A stretch of 64,000 bases of DNA from Nitrobacter sp051535215 (GTDB lineage: Bacteria > Pseudomonadota > Alphaproteobacteria > Rhizobiales > Xanthobacteraceae), in NCBI RefSeq assembly GCF_051535215.1, contig NZ_JBPPLY010000015.1:13908-77907 (forward strand), in the 5' to 3' direction. Shown here one piece after another: positions 1 through 8,750 of this stretch (positions are counted from its first letter, which is position 1; every line of letters begins with the position of its first letter). The position numbers and the translations under genes were made by a program. The notes beneath the pieces were generated by a model. That model was not told the origin of the DNA. It saw nothing but the letters and a program-made list of their open reading frames with translations, and made no database searches.

Positions 1-30
1 GGGGCGGCGGGTGGTGCCGTCCCTTTCGGC

Positions 31-1713
31 TCAGGCAGCGCGGACCGTATCCAGGAACTTTTCGACTTCCGTCTTCAGCCGCGTGCTTTCGGTGGACAAC
101 ATCTGCGCCGATGACAGGACCTGACTCGAGGCCGAGCCGGTTTCGCCGGCGCCGCGGCTGACTTCGGTGATGCTGGAGGCGACCTCGCCGCTGCGCTGGG
201 CCGCTTGCTGGACGTTGCGGGCGATCTCCTGCGTCGCCGCGCCCTGTTCTTCGACCGCGGCCGCGATGGCCGAAGAAATTTCGGAAATCGTCTTGATGGT
301 GGTGCCGATCTCCCGGACCGCTGACACCGACTCGCGTGTGGCGGCCTGCATGTCTGCGATCTGGGTGCTGATCTCGTCGGTCGCTTTCGCGGTCTGCGCC
401 GCGAGCGTCTTGACTTCCGAGGCCACCACCGCGAAGCCGCGGCCGGCATCGCCAGCCCTTGCCGCCTCGATGGTGGCGTTGAGCGCCAGCAGGTTGGTTT
501 GTTCGGCGACCGCCGTGATCAATTTGACGACGTCGCCGATCCGGCTTGCGGCCTGGGCGAGGTCCGCAATGTTGGCGTCGGTCTGCTCGGCCTGCCTGAC
601 GGCATCGCCGGCGACACGGCTCGCCTCGTTGACCTGCCGGCCGATTTCATTCACCGACGAGGTGATCTCTTCAGTCGCGCTGGCAACGGACTGTACGTTG
701 GAAGATACTTCCTGCGAGGCGGCAGCCGCGTCGCCGGACGTCCGGCCGGTGATTTCGGCCGTCGCCGTCAGGGTGTTGGCCGCGGCCTCCAGTTCGGTCG
801 AGGACGATGAAAGAGAGCCCACCAGTTCGCCGATCATCGATTCGAATTCGCGGGTAATGCTCTCGACCCGTTGGGCGCGCTGGAGTTTGGCTTGTGCATC
901 GTGCGCCGCGGCTTCGTCGGCTGCCTTCTTGGCGATCAGTGCGTCCTTGAAGATCTGAAGCGCGTCGGCCATCGTGCCGACTTCGTTTTTTTCACCCTGG
1001 TGCGGAACGACGGCGGACAGATCTCCGGCGCCGAGCGAGCGCATCGGCGCGACAATCGAAGCGATCGCGCGCGAAACATCGCGCACCAGATAGACTGCAA
1101 CGCCGATGCCGAAGATCAACGCCAGCGAGACGATGGTGATCACGATGGCGAAGGCCGACTTGTAGCTTCGACTGGCCGCGTTGCCTGTGGCATCCGCTTC
1201 CCTGTGGTTCATGGCGATGTCCTCGCGCAGGGTCTCGTCGGCCTTCAGTCCCGCCGGGTCGACCTTGCGGTCATACATATCGAGGCTAACCCGCAGATCG
1301 CCCTTTCGCGAGAGCGCCAGCAGGTCGCGAACGTCCGCGACATAGGATGCCCATTGCGCGGAAAATGCCTTGTAGATTCGCTGCTCCTCGGGCAAGGCGA
1401 TCATCGGCTCATAGGCTTTGCGGGTCTTCTCGATCGCCTCTCCGGCGGAAACCAGGGTTTTCTCGGCGGCGTCCTTTCCCGCGGCGTCGGAAGCGAGCAG
1501 GTGGGAGCGGACTGCTGCCCCGTAGGCAATGGTGCCGGCGCGCAACTCGCCGAGCTCGCGCACGCTGGGAAGCCAGTTGGTCCGCAGATCGACGGCCCGA
1601 TCGTGGATGGCTTCCATTTCGATCATGGACAGCACGCCCATTCCCGCCATGGCCAGCAGGAGAAACGAGATCGTGGAGATGATTTTGGCGCGAATTGAGA
1701 GACGGGAAAGCAT
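31..1713 (-). CDS. methyl-accepting chemotaxis protein
   Basis: Membrane chemoreceptor that would relay a ligand or redox signal to the CheA/CheW array. From the chosen start the protein is 560 aa: a short basic N-terminus, a first membrane helix at about residues 10-30, a four-helix periplasmic region (about 35-195), a second membrane helix (about 200-225), a HAMP domain and a long signalling domain. The signalling hairpin tip is visible as AEQTNLLALNATIEAARAGD. A longer reading from 1812 exists, but the ATG at 1713 is preceded by GAAAGGG at ribosome-binding distance and gives a normal receptor N-terminus. No che genes are nearby, so this is an orphan receptor. The ligand cannot be inferred. 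Confidence 0.93.
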   Translation of the reverse strand: MLSRLSIRAKIISTISFLLLAMAGMGVLSMIEMEAIHDRAVDLRTNWLPSVRELGELRAGTIAYGAAVRSHLLASDAAGKDAAEKTLVSAGEAIEKTRKAYEPMIALPEEQRIYKAFSAQWASYVADVRDLLALSRKGDLRVSLDMYDRKVDPAGLKADETLREDIAMNHREADATGNAASRSYKSAFAIVITIVSLALIFGIGVAVYLVRDVSRAIASIVAPMRSLGAGDLSAVVPHQGEKNEVGTMADALQIFKDALIAKKAADEAAAHDAQAKLQRAQRVESITREFESMIGELVGSLSSSSTELEAAANTLTATAEITGRTSGDAAAASQEVSSNVQSVASATEEITSSVNEIGRQVNEASRVAGDAVRQAEQTDANIADLAQAASRIGDVVKLITAVAEQTNLLALNATIEAARAGDAGRGFAVVASEVKTLAAQTAKATDEISTQIADMQAATRESVSAVREIGTTIKTISEISSAIAAAVEEQGAATQEIARNVQQAAQRSGEVASSITEVSRGAGETGSASSQVLSSAQMLSTESTRLKTEVEKFLDTVRAA

Positions 1714-2002
1714 CGTTCTGACCCTTTCGGCAGTCCGCATTGGCTGACGGAAAACTGAGGGCGACCGGCTTGGCGGGAGCGCAAAAACGAAAAGAGGGGC
1801 GTTCCGACTCAAAGGCCGCCTGCCCGGCTGCGCTGCAGCGGGGTTTGATTTCAGGGATCATGAACCTGTTGAATGAAATGTTCGTAAACACGAGTATACC
1901 GCGCTTGCCTAAATCCTGCGTTGCACACGCAGAAGGTGCGCGCGAAACGTATACCCGTGGCGCGGGGCCGGGTTGGGGATCGCTGCAAAGCCCCCGCGTA
2001 GT

Positions 2003-3247
2003 TCATCGACCGCGCTGAAATCTCGCCACCAATTCCACATGCGGGGAGTGCCTAAACTGGTCGAGGGGCGTTACGGCTTCGAGCCGGTAGCCACCGTCGA
2101 TCAGGAGGCGCGCATCGCGGGCGAAGGTTGCGACGTTGCAGGACACTGCGACAATGACGGGAATTTTGCTGGTGGCGAGTTGCTTGCTCTGAGCCTCCGC
2201 GCCCTGCCGCGGTGGGTCGAACACCACGGCATCGAACTCGCGTAGCTCCTGCGGCACCAGCGGCCGGCGGAACAGGTCGCGGGCTTCGGCATTGAGCGGC
2301 TTCAATCCGTGTGCGGCGGCGGCTGCCTTGTGCAGGGCTTCGATCGCGCCGGGATCGCTGTCGAGCGCCGCGACGCGTGCCCCCGTTGCGAGCCGCAACG
2401 CGAACGGGCCGACGCCGCAGAACAGATCGGCGATGTGTTTCGCTTTCTTGCAATGACCGGCCACCAGCGCCGCCAGCGTTTCCTCGCCTGCGACGGTCGC
2501 CTGCAGGAACGAGCCCGGCGGAAGCGTGAGGCGGGTCGTGCCGATCCGGATCATCGGCGGGACGCGCATCAGCACCAGTTCGCCGTGACGGGTCAGCCGC
2601 GCCAGCCGGTGCGCCTCGGCGACGCGCGACAGTGTCGCGATCAACGCGGCCGGCAGAGGTCCGGAGCCACGGACGTCGACATCGAGACCGTTGTCCGTGG
2701 CCGTCACCTGGATGTCGAGCGGCTTGTTCGCTGGTTTCAGCACGGAGGCCAACTCGCGCGCCGCATCGAACGCGCCGTGCAGGGCAGGGTCGAGGATCGG
2801 GCAGGCGTCGATCGGCACGATCGCGTGGCTGTTCGATGCGGCGAAGCCTACGCGCAGCTTGCCGTCGCCGTCGCGCCGGGCATGAAGGGTGATTCGCCGC
2901 CGTCCCGCGCCGTGGGCGTCGACCAGTTCGTCGACCGTACAATCGATGCGAGCCTGCGTCAGCGTGTCGATGACGATCTGCCGTTTCCAGGCGCGGTAAG
3001 CGGCCTGCTGCCAGTGCTGGATGGCGCAACCGCCGCAGGCGCCGAAATGTGGACAGAAGGGTGCAATCCGCTCCGCACTCTTTCTCTCGATGCGAAGCAG
3101 TCGCGCGCGGTCGGGATGGCTGGCTGCCGGCTCGACCTCAACGGTTTCACCGCCGAGCGCATAAGGGACGAAGACGCTCCCCGCATCCGTCACCGCAACG
3201 CCGTCTCCGCGATGGCCGACGTGATCGATGATCAGGCGTTCGGTCAT
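2003..3247 (-). CDS. class I SAM-dependent RNA m5U methyltransferase (RlmD/RumA type)
   Basis: Makes 5-methyluridine in RNA, most likely 23S rRNA. It is 414 aa with an N-terminal TRAM-like segment (residues 1-55), then a [4Fe-4S] cysteine set C65, C71, C74 and C149 spaced as in RlmD/RumA. A Rossmann SAM site follows (ADLFCGVGPFAL), then a DPPRQG motif, the nucleophilic cysteine in VAVSCN (C370) and the terminal general base in HVELV (E405). All family hallmarks are intact. It sits downstream of tlyA and dxs on the same strand with a 33-base gap, so it is probably co-transcribed with another RNA methyltransferase. RlmC and TrmA are the alternative family assignments; the iron-sulfur cysteines favour RlmD-like. 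Confidence 0.9.
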   Translation of the reverse strand: MTERLIIDHVGHRGDGVAVTDAGSVFVPYALGGETVEVEPAASHPDRARLLRIERKSAERIAPFCPHFGACGGCAIQHWQQAAYRAWKRQIVIDTLTQARIDCTVDELVDAHGAGRRRITLHARRDGDGKLRVGFAASNSHAIVPIDACPILDPALHGAFDAARELASVLKPANKPLDIQVTATDNGLDVDVRGSGPLPAALIATLSRVAEAHRLARLTRHGELVLMRVPPMIRIGTTRLTLPPGSFLQATVAGEETLAALVAGHCKKAKHIADLFCGVGPFALRLATGARVAALDSDPGAIEALHKAAAAAHGLKPLNAEARDLFRRPLVPQELREFDAVVFDPPRQGAEAQSKQLATSKIPVIVAVSCNVATFARDARLLIDGGYRLEAVTPLDQFRHSPHVELVARFQRGR

Positions 3248-3280
3248 GCGATGTGGCTATCCCGGGATGACGTTTGAAAA

Positions 3281-4036
3281 TCAGCCACGGCGCGCTCCGA
3301 GAAAGAATTCGGCGTTGCCGTCGCCGCCGGCGATCGGGGAGGGGAAGACGTCGATATCGGTGCATCCGAGTGTTGCCGCAAAGGCTGCGATGTCGTCGCA
3401 CACCGCCTGATGCACCGCCGCATCGCGGACGATGCCCTTCTTGATCGCGGCGCGTGGCGCCTCGAACTGCGGCTTGATCAGCGCGAGAAGATGCATCGGC
3501 GCGGCTGCCAGCGACAACGCGACCGGAAGAATGGCCTTCAACGAAATGAAGCTCGCATCCATCACCACCACATCCGGCCGCTGAGGCAGCCGCCTGCCTT
3601 CGAAGGAGCGGATGTCGGTGGACTCCATCGACACTACGCGCGGATGGCCGCGCAGGCTCGGATGCAGTTGATCGCGGCCGACATCGATGGCGAACACCAG
3701 GCTAGCGCCGTTCGCCAGCAGGACTTCGGTGAAGCCGCCGGTCGAAGCGCCGACATCGAGGCAGACATGATTCTCGATCTCGATCGGATAGCGTTCCAGC
3801 GCGCCGGCGAGCTTGACGCCGCCGCGCGACACATAGGGGTGCGCGGATTGTGCCTCGAGCGTGGCGCTCACCAGGATGGTCTCGGAGACTTTGGTCACCG
3901 CCTTGCCGTTGGCCGCGACGAGCCCGGCCTCGATCGCGGCCTGCGCACGCGCCCGGCTCTCGAACAGGCCGCGCTCGACCAGCAGGACGTCGGCGCGCTT
4001 GCGAGGAGGGGACATCGTGCTGTCGCGCTTCGCCAT
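3281..4036 (-). CDS. tlyA: TlyA family rRNA (cytidine-2'-O)-methyltransferase / hemolysin-like protein
   Basis: A 251-aa protein with an N-terminal S4 RNA-binding domain (about residues 8-70, RADVLLVERGLFESRARAQA) and a C-terminal FtsJ-like methyltransferase domain. The SAM site is CLDVGASTGGFTEVLL, and the catalytic K-D-K-E type residues lie around VVMDASFIS and LIKPQFE. In mycobacteria TlyA methylates ribosomal RNA cytidines; the hemolysin name is historical. It is transcribed with dxs (66-base gap) and the downstream RNA methyltransferase. The start could be 4036 or the internal ATG at 4015, which begins exactly at the S4 domain; the sequence does not decide between them. Confidence 0.9.
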   Translation of the reverse strand: MAKRDSTMSPPRKRADVLLVERGLFESRARAQAAIEAGLVAANGKAVTKVSETILVSATLEAQSAHPYVSRGGVKLAGALERYPIEIENHVCLDVGASTGGFTEVLLANGASLVFAIDVGRDQLHPSLRGHPRVVSMESTDIRSFEGRRLPQRPDVVVMDASFISLKAILPVALSLAAAPMHLLALIKPQFEAPRAAIKKGIVRDAAVHQAVCDDIAAFAATLGCTDIDVFPSPIAGGDGNAEFFLGARRG

Positions 4037-4102
4037 TGTCAGCCCATAGCCACAACCGGCCCGAAGCTGGCCAAAGGCGACGCGGCGAGAGTCCCGATCG
4101 GA

Positions 4103-6028
4103 TCAGGCCAGCTTGACGGTTTCGGTGTTGACGTCCTTGCCGAGCGCCTCGAATACCTTGGCGACGATCCCCTTGGCATCGAGCCCCGCGACGGCGTACA
4201 TCGCCGCCGGCGTGTCGTGGTCGAGAAACTCGTCCGGAAGGATCATCGCGCGCATCCGCAGCCCGCCATCGAGCATGCCGTTGTCCGACAGCGTCTGCAT
4301 GACGTGCGAGCCGAAGCCGCCGATCGAGCCTTCCTCGACGGTGATCAGCACGTCGTGGTCGCGCGCGAGCTTCATCACCAGATCGACGTCGAGCGGCTTC
4401 ATGAAGCGCGCGTCGGCGATGGTCGTGGAGAGGCCGTGCGCGGCAAGCTCGTCTGCCGCCTTCTCGCACTCGGCGAGGCGGGTGCCGAACGACAAAAGCG
4501 CGACCTTGTTGCCCTGGCGAATGACGCGGCCCTTGCCGATCGGAAGCGGGACGCCGACCTCGGGCATCTCGACACCGCGGCCTTCGCCGCGCGGATAGCG
4601 CACCGCGCTCGGGCGATCGTTGATCGCGACCTGCGTCGCGACCATGTGCACCAGCTCGGCTTCGTCGGCGGCGGCCATGATGACGAAGTTCGGCAGGCAG
4701 CCGAGATAGGCGTTGTCGAACGACCCGGCATGCGTCGCGCCGTCGGCGCCGACGAGGCCGGCGCGGTCGATGGCAAAACGCACCGGCAGCGACTGGATCG
4801 CTACGTCGTGAACGACCTGATCGTAGCCGCGTTGCAGGAAGGTCGAATAGATCGCGCAGAACGGCTTGTAGCCCTCGGTGGCGAGGCCGGCGGCGAAGGT
4901 CACCGCGTGCTGCTCGGCGATGCCGACATCGAAGGTGCGCTTCGGGAACGCCTTGTTGAAGATGTCGACGCCAGTGCCCGAGGGCATCGCCGCGGTGATG
5001 GCGACGATCTTGTCGTCCTTTTCGGCTTCCTTGACGAGGCTCGCGCCAAACACGTTCTGATAGGCGGGCGCGTTCGGCTTGGATTTGGACTGCGCGCCGG
5101 TGGAAATGTCGAACTTGACCACCGCGTGATATTTGTCGGCTGCGGCCTCGGCAGGCGGGTAGCCTTTGCCCTTTTGCGTGACGACGTGAACCAGGATCGG
5201 GCCGTTCTCCATGTCGCGGACGTTCTTCAGCACCGGCAGCAGATGGTCGAGGTTGTGGCCGTCGATCGGACCGACGTAGTAGAAGCCGAGCTCTTCGAAC
5301 AGCGTGCCGCTGTTGACCATGAAGCCGCGCGAATATTCTTCGACGCGCTCCGCGCGGTCGGCGATCATCTTGGGCAGGTGCTTGCCGAGCTGTTTGGCGG
5401 CTTCGCGCAGCGAGCGGTAGGTCTTGCCCGAGTAGAGCCGCGACAGATAGGCCGACATCGCGCCGACCGGCGGCGCGATCGACATGTCGTTGTCATTGAG
5501 AATGACGATCAGCCGCGAATTCATCGCGCCGGCGTTATTCATCGCCTCATAGGCCATGCCCGCGGACATCGCGCCGTCGCCGATCACGGCGATGACGTTG
5601 TTCTTGCCGCCGGAGAGGTCGCGCGCCACCGCCATGCCGAGGCTGGCCGAGATCGATGTCGAGGAGTGCGCGGCGCCGAACGGATCGTAGTCGCTCTCCG
5701 TGCGCTTGGTGAATCCGGACAGTCCGCCGCCTGTGCGCAGCGTGCGGATGCGGTCGCGGCGGCCGGTCAGGATCTTGTGCGGATAGGCCTGATGACCGAC
5801 GTCCCAGATCAGGCGGTCGCGCGGAGTATCGAAGATGTAGTGGATTGCGGTGGTCAGTTCGACGACGCCGAGGCCGGCACCGAAATGTCCTCCCGTCACC
5901 GACACCGCGTCGATGGTCTCCTGGCGCAACTCGTCCGCAACCTGCCGGACCTGCTCGACTTTAAGCTTGCGCAAATCGGCGGGGGTACGGATGGTGTCGA
6001 GAAGCGGGGTCTTACTGAAATCGGTCAC
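4103..6028 (-). CDS. dxs: 1-deoxy-D-xylulose-5-phosphate synthase
   Basis: First enzyme of the MEP isoprenoid pathway: condenses pyruvate and glyceraldehyde 3-phosphate, using thiamine diphosphate, to DXP, which also feeds thiamine and pyridoxal synthesis. Full length at 641 aa. Visible features are the GHQAYPHKILTGR segment, the ThDP/Mg motif beginning GDGAMSAG and ending with NNAG, the PIDGHNLDHL motif and the pyrimidine-domain AEQHAVTFAAGLA with its catalytic glutamate. The start codon is GTG at 6028 with a weak TTGGAA upstream. A perfect 7-bp inverted repeat (GGACGTC/GACGTCC, 6073-6103) lies in the leader; its meaning is unknown. It heads a dxs-tlyA-methyltransferase run. Confidence 0.97.
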   Translation of the reverse strand: MTDFSKTPLLDTIRTPADLRKLKVEQVRQVADELRQETIDAVSVTGGHFGAGLGVVELTTAIHYIFDTPRDRLIWDVGHQAYPHKILTGRRDRIRTLRTGGGLSGFTKRTESDYDPFGAAHSSTSISASLGMAVARDLSGGKNNVIAVIGDGAMSAGMAYEAMNNAGAMNSRLIVILNDNDMSIAPPVGAMSAYLSRLYSGKTYRSLREAAKQLGKHLPKMIADRAERVEEYSRGFMVNSGTLFEELGFYYVGPIDGHNLDHLLPVLKNVRDMENGPILVHVVTQKGKGYPPAEAAADKYHAVVKFDISTGAQSKSKPNAPAYQNVFGASLVKEAEKDDKIVAITAAMPSGTGVDIFNKAFPKRTFDVGIAEQHAVTFAAGLATEGYKPFCAIYSTFLQRGYDQVVHDVAIQSLPVRFAIDRAGLVGADGATHAGSFDNAYLGCLPNFVIMAAADEAELVHMVATQVAINDRPSAVRYPRGEGRGVEMPEVGVPLPIGKGRVIRQGNKVALLSFGTRLAECEKAADELAAHGLSTTIADARFMKPLDVDLVMKLARDHDVLITVEEGSIGGFGSHVMQTLSDNGMLDGGLRMRAMILPDEFLDHDTPAAMYAVAGLDAKGIVAKVFEALGKDVNTETVKLA

Positions 6029-6538
6029 TGCGACATTCCAATTTTATGTCCGGAAGCCTTGAATGGAGATTAGGACGTCGGCGCCGTCGCGCAACAGACG
6101 TCCCTAGGGCCGCGAAACTTCCCGCGCTGACGTGCTTGAAGCCTGGCTGATGCCCCATCCAAGAACTGTGATAGACGTCACTATGTATCGTGTCACGCGT
6201 TCCAATCATTTTTGCAAGCTGCTCGAGGCGCTTACCCCGCTTCAGCGCCGTTGCGGAGCAGGTTCGGCAGCGCGCAGTTCGAGAAGCAATACACCAAACC
6301 TGCGGCCAAAGCCAACGGGCAGCCCCCTGAGTAGTAGAGCGGGCTTGGCCGAAGGTTCAAGGGTCGCAAGCCAGTCCGCCGGAAGTGGAAAGCTAACGCT
6401 TCCAAGGGGCTGAAGTTGCATCGCCAAAGGAACCGCCACAGACGACAATCAAGGACAATTAGTTCAAAGACACTTAATTTGATGATGGTTCCAGCTTGGC
6501 GGACCGGGACGTGCTCCGAATGATCGGGGAAAGAAGCC
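6029..6538. other. intergenic region between xseB and dxs
   Basis: About 510 bases with no credible gene; the short open frames have no ribosome-binding site and no recognisable protein. It contains the dxs leader with an inverted repeat (6073-6103) and otherwise nothing I can name. A longer gap than usual between xseB and dxs suggests that dxs has its own promoter here. Confidence 0.5.
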
Positions 6539-6802
6539 CTACTGCACGTCCAGCGGTTCCGTGCCGCTGGCCTGACCGGAAGCGTCCGTTGTGATTTTCT
6601 CCACCCGCGCTTCGGCCTGGCGCAGCAATTCCTCGCAGCGCCGCTTCAGCGCTTCGCCGCGTTCATAGATTGCGACCGACTCCTCGAGCGGGACCTTGCC
6701 ATCCTCCAGACGTTTGACGATGGATTCGAGCTCCGCGATGGCATGCTCGAAGGACAGTGTCCTCACGTCGGCAAGGGTATTGGCAGGGGTATTTTCGGCC
6801 AT
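6539..6802 (-). CDS. xseB: exodeoxyribonuclease VII small subunit
   Basis: Small, coiled subunit that associates with XseA to degrade single-stranded DNA in both directions. The 87-aa product contains the diagnostic FEHAIAELESIVKRLEDGKV stretch, then EESVAIYERGEALKRRCEELL and a short acidic tail. I prefer the ATG at 6802 (MAENTPAN) because GGAA stands just upstream and the extra ten codons back to 6832 look unlike the family. It lies 66 bases downstream of the deacetylase-like gene on the same strand. xseA is not in the window. Confidence 0.93.
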   Translation of the reverse strand: MAENTPANTLADVRTLSFEHAIAELESIVKRLEDGKVPLEESVAIYERGEALKRRCEELLRQAEARVEKITTDASGQASGTEPLDVQ

Positions 6803-6868
6803 CTGGTTTTTTCCGGAATCGATTACTTGCAAATTATGGGAGCGTCTGGGTCAGAGCGCGGCAGAATG

Positions 6869-7798
6869 TCACGTGCCCATCAATGCGGCGACATGTGCAG
6901 CCACCGATTCCTGCAACCCTTGCAGATCATAGCCGCCCTCGAGAACCGAGACAATTCGGCCGTCCGCGGTCGCATCGGCGACATCCATCAATTTGCGCGT
7001 CACCCATCCGAAATCGCTCGCCTCCAGATTGAGACTTGCCAGCGGATCGCGTTTGTGGGCGTCGAAGCCTGCGGAAATGACGAGGAGTTCAGGCGCGAAT
7101 TTTTCAAGCCGGGGCAGGATCAGGTTCTCGAACGCGGAACGGAATTTGGCGCCGCCTTCACCCGCTGCCAGCGGCGCATTGACGATGGTGTCGTGATCGC
7201 CGCGTTCGCTGGTCGCGCCGCTGTAGGGAAACAGCGGCATCTGATGGGTCGAGCAATACATCACCGTTCGATCAGCCCAGAAGATGTCCTGCGTACCGTT
7301 GCCGTGGTGGACATCGAAGTCGACAACAGCCACGCGGTCGATGCCGTGCTTGCGCTGGGCATGACGCGCCGCGATCGCAGCCTGGTCGAAAAAGCAGAAG
7401 CCCATGGCCCGGCCGGCCTCGGCATGATGTCCGGGCGGGCGCGTGGCGACGAATGCATTGCTGGCGCGGCCGGCGATCACCCCTTCGGTCGCCGCGATCG
7501 CGCCGCCGACGCCGCGCATGACAGCTTCCCATGTCCCCGGCGACATCGAGGTGTCGCCGTCGAGATAGACAAGACCATCCGATGGCGACCTATGCCGGAG
7601 CTCGGCGATATAATGCTCGCTGTGACAGAGCGCGACCGAATCCAGCGATCCTTCCGGCGCCTCGCCGCGCGCCAGATCCTTGAAACGATCTTCGGTCAGC
7701 ACCTTGTCGATGACGCGAATCCGATCCGGACGCTCCGGATGGCCGGGCGGCGTCAGATGATCGAGACTGGCGGGATGGGTGAGAACGAGCGTTGTCAT
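6869..7798 (-). CDS. histone deacetylase family protein (AcuC/HDAC-like amidohydrolase)
   Basis: Zn-dependent deacetylase-fold enzyme of 309 aa acting on acetylated amines; bacterial members act on acetyl-lysine or acetylpolyamines. The zinc and catalytic signatures are intact: RPPGHHAEAG with the tandem histidines, VDFDVHHGNGTQD with the metal-binding DVH, and ISAGFDAHKRDPL with the second aspartate. The ATG at 7798 is preceded by AGGA at proper spacing. It lies between an enoyl-CoA hydratase and xseB on one strand, an order I associate with Bradyrhizobium relatives. The substrate cannot be told from sequence. Confidence 0.9.
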   Translation of the reverse strand: MTTLVLTHPASLDHLTPPGHPERPDRIRVIDKVLTEDRFKDLARGEAPEGSLDSVALCHSEHYIAELRHRSPSDGLVYLDGDTSMSPGTWEAVMRGVGGAIAATEGVIAGRASNAFVATRPPGHHAEAGRAMGFCFFDQAAIAARHAQRKHGIDRVAVVDFDVHHGNGTQDIFWADRTVMYCSTHQMPLFPYSGATSERGDHDTIVNAPLAAGEGGAKFRSAFENLILPRLEKFAPELLVISAGFDAHKRDPLASLNLEASDFGWVTRKLMDVADATADGRIVSVLEGGYDLQGLQESVAAHVAALMGT

Positions 7799-7852
7799 GC
7801 CATATCCTGACCGCCGCACGGGTATCGTCGGGCGGTCCCGCGGGCTCGACCG

Positions 7853-8617
7853 TCAATCCTTTTTGCGCGCGAAAAACGCCTGAAACGCGGCGATCGCTTC
7901 CTCCGAGCGCAGCCGCTCGGCGAACAGGTGAGCTTCCTGATCGATCCTGCGCGTCAACTCTTCCGGTGGCAGTTTCAGAAGCTTACGCGAAATGGCAACG
8001 GCTTCCGCGGGCAGCACGCAGATCTCGCGGACGACTTTTTTGGCTTCCGCTTCGGCGTTGCCCGGCGCGACGACGGTAGTGACGAAACCCGCCTCGCGGG
8101 CCTCCTCCGCGCCGAGCGCGCGGCCCATTACCAGCATGGCGAAGGCGCGCTGATAGCCCATGGTTTGCGGCGCTAGCAGGCTGGACCCGCCTTCCGGCAC
8201 CAGACCGAGATGGATGAAGGGCGTCGAGAACGTCGCCGTGCTGCCGGCGATGACGTGGTCGCAATGGAACAGCATGGTAGCGCCGATGCCGATGGCAAGG
8301 CCTTCCACCGCCGCGATGAGCGGCTTTGTGTTATGCGCCAGCGCGTGAAGAAATGTCACGGCCTCGGAAGCGCGAGGCTCGCCGCTGCTGCCCGACGTGC
8401 CGTCCTTCAGGAAGTCGTCGAGGTCGTTGCCCGCCGTGAATACGCCCGAGTCGCCGGTGATGAGGATGCAGCGGATCGCCGGGTCGTCTTGTGCGGCGTC
8501 GATCGCCTCGCTCATCGTGCGATACATGTCGCGGGTGATCGCGTTCTTCTTCTCCGGACGGCGCATGGCGATGATCCGGACGGCGTTGTCGTCGGTGACT
8601 GTGACATGTCCGGTCAT
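7853..8617 (-). CDS. enoyl-CoA hydratase/isomerase (crotonase superfamily)
   Basis: A 254-aa crotonase-fold protein. The first oxyanion-hole segment is TGDSGVFTAGNDLDDFL, the second is VEGLAIGIGATMLFHCD, and a catalytic-type glutamate sits in LGLVPEGGSS; the second family glutamate is less obvious, so the reaction may be hydration, isomerisation or hydrolysis. The ATG at 8617 was chosen because the frame upstream, back to 8701, runs through an interspersed repeat rather than protein-like sequence. It lies downstream of an acyl-CoA dehydrogenase on the same strand, separated by that repeat, and the two likely act in fatty-acid or related acyl-CoA breakdown. Confidence 0.9.
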   Translation of the reverse strand: MTGHVTVTDDNAVRIIAMRRPEKKNAITRDMYRTMSEAIDAAQDDPAIRCILITGDSGVFTAGNDLDDFLKDGTSGSSGEPRASEAVTFLHALAHNTKPLIAAVEGLAIGIGATMLFHCDHVIAGSTATFSTPFIHLGLVPEGGSSLLAPQTMGYQRAFAMLVMGRALGAEEAREAGFVTTVVAPGNAEAEAKKVVREICVLPAEAVAISRKLLKLPPEELTRRIDQEAHLFAERLRSEEAIAAFQAFFARKKD

Positions 8618-8651
8618 GATGTGTTTCGTTGTCCCGTGTCGCGCGATCCAT

Positions 8652-8750
8652 GGCGTTTTCGAGCGAAGTGGATACCGGTTCGCGTGAAAAAAACGCGCCA
8701 AATCAAAATCAGAGTCTCGCTTCGAACTCTATCAGAAGCGGAATGACTCT
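8652..8750 (+). repeat. interspersed palindromic repeat, copy A
   Basis: Shares an ordered set of blocks with two other places in the window: GCGTTTTCGAGCGAAG, then ACCGGTTCGCGTGAA, then AACGCG, then AAATCAA, then an imperfect hairpin built on CGCTTC/GAAGCG, then a purine-rich end. It fills the gap between the acyl-CoA dehydrogenase and enoyl-CoA hydratase genes. It resembles a repeat I have seen often between genes in Bradyrhizobium-type genomes. Confidence 0.75.

Noticed and set aside
3410..6073. An 887-codon open frame on the plus strand opposite tlyA and dxs
   Set aside because: Antisense shadow of two conserved genes; Arg/His/Asp-rich composition typical of reversed high-GC coding DNA.
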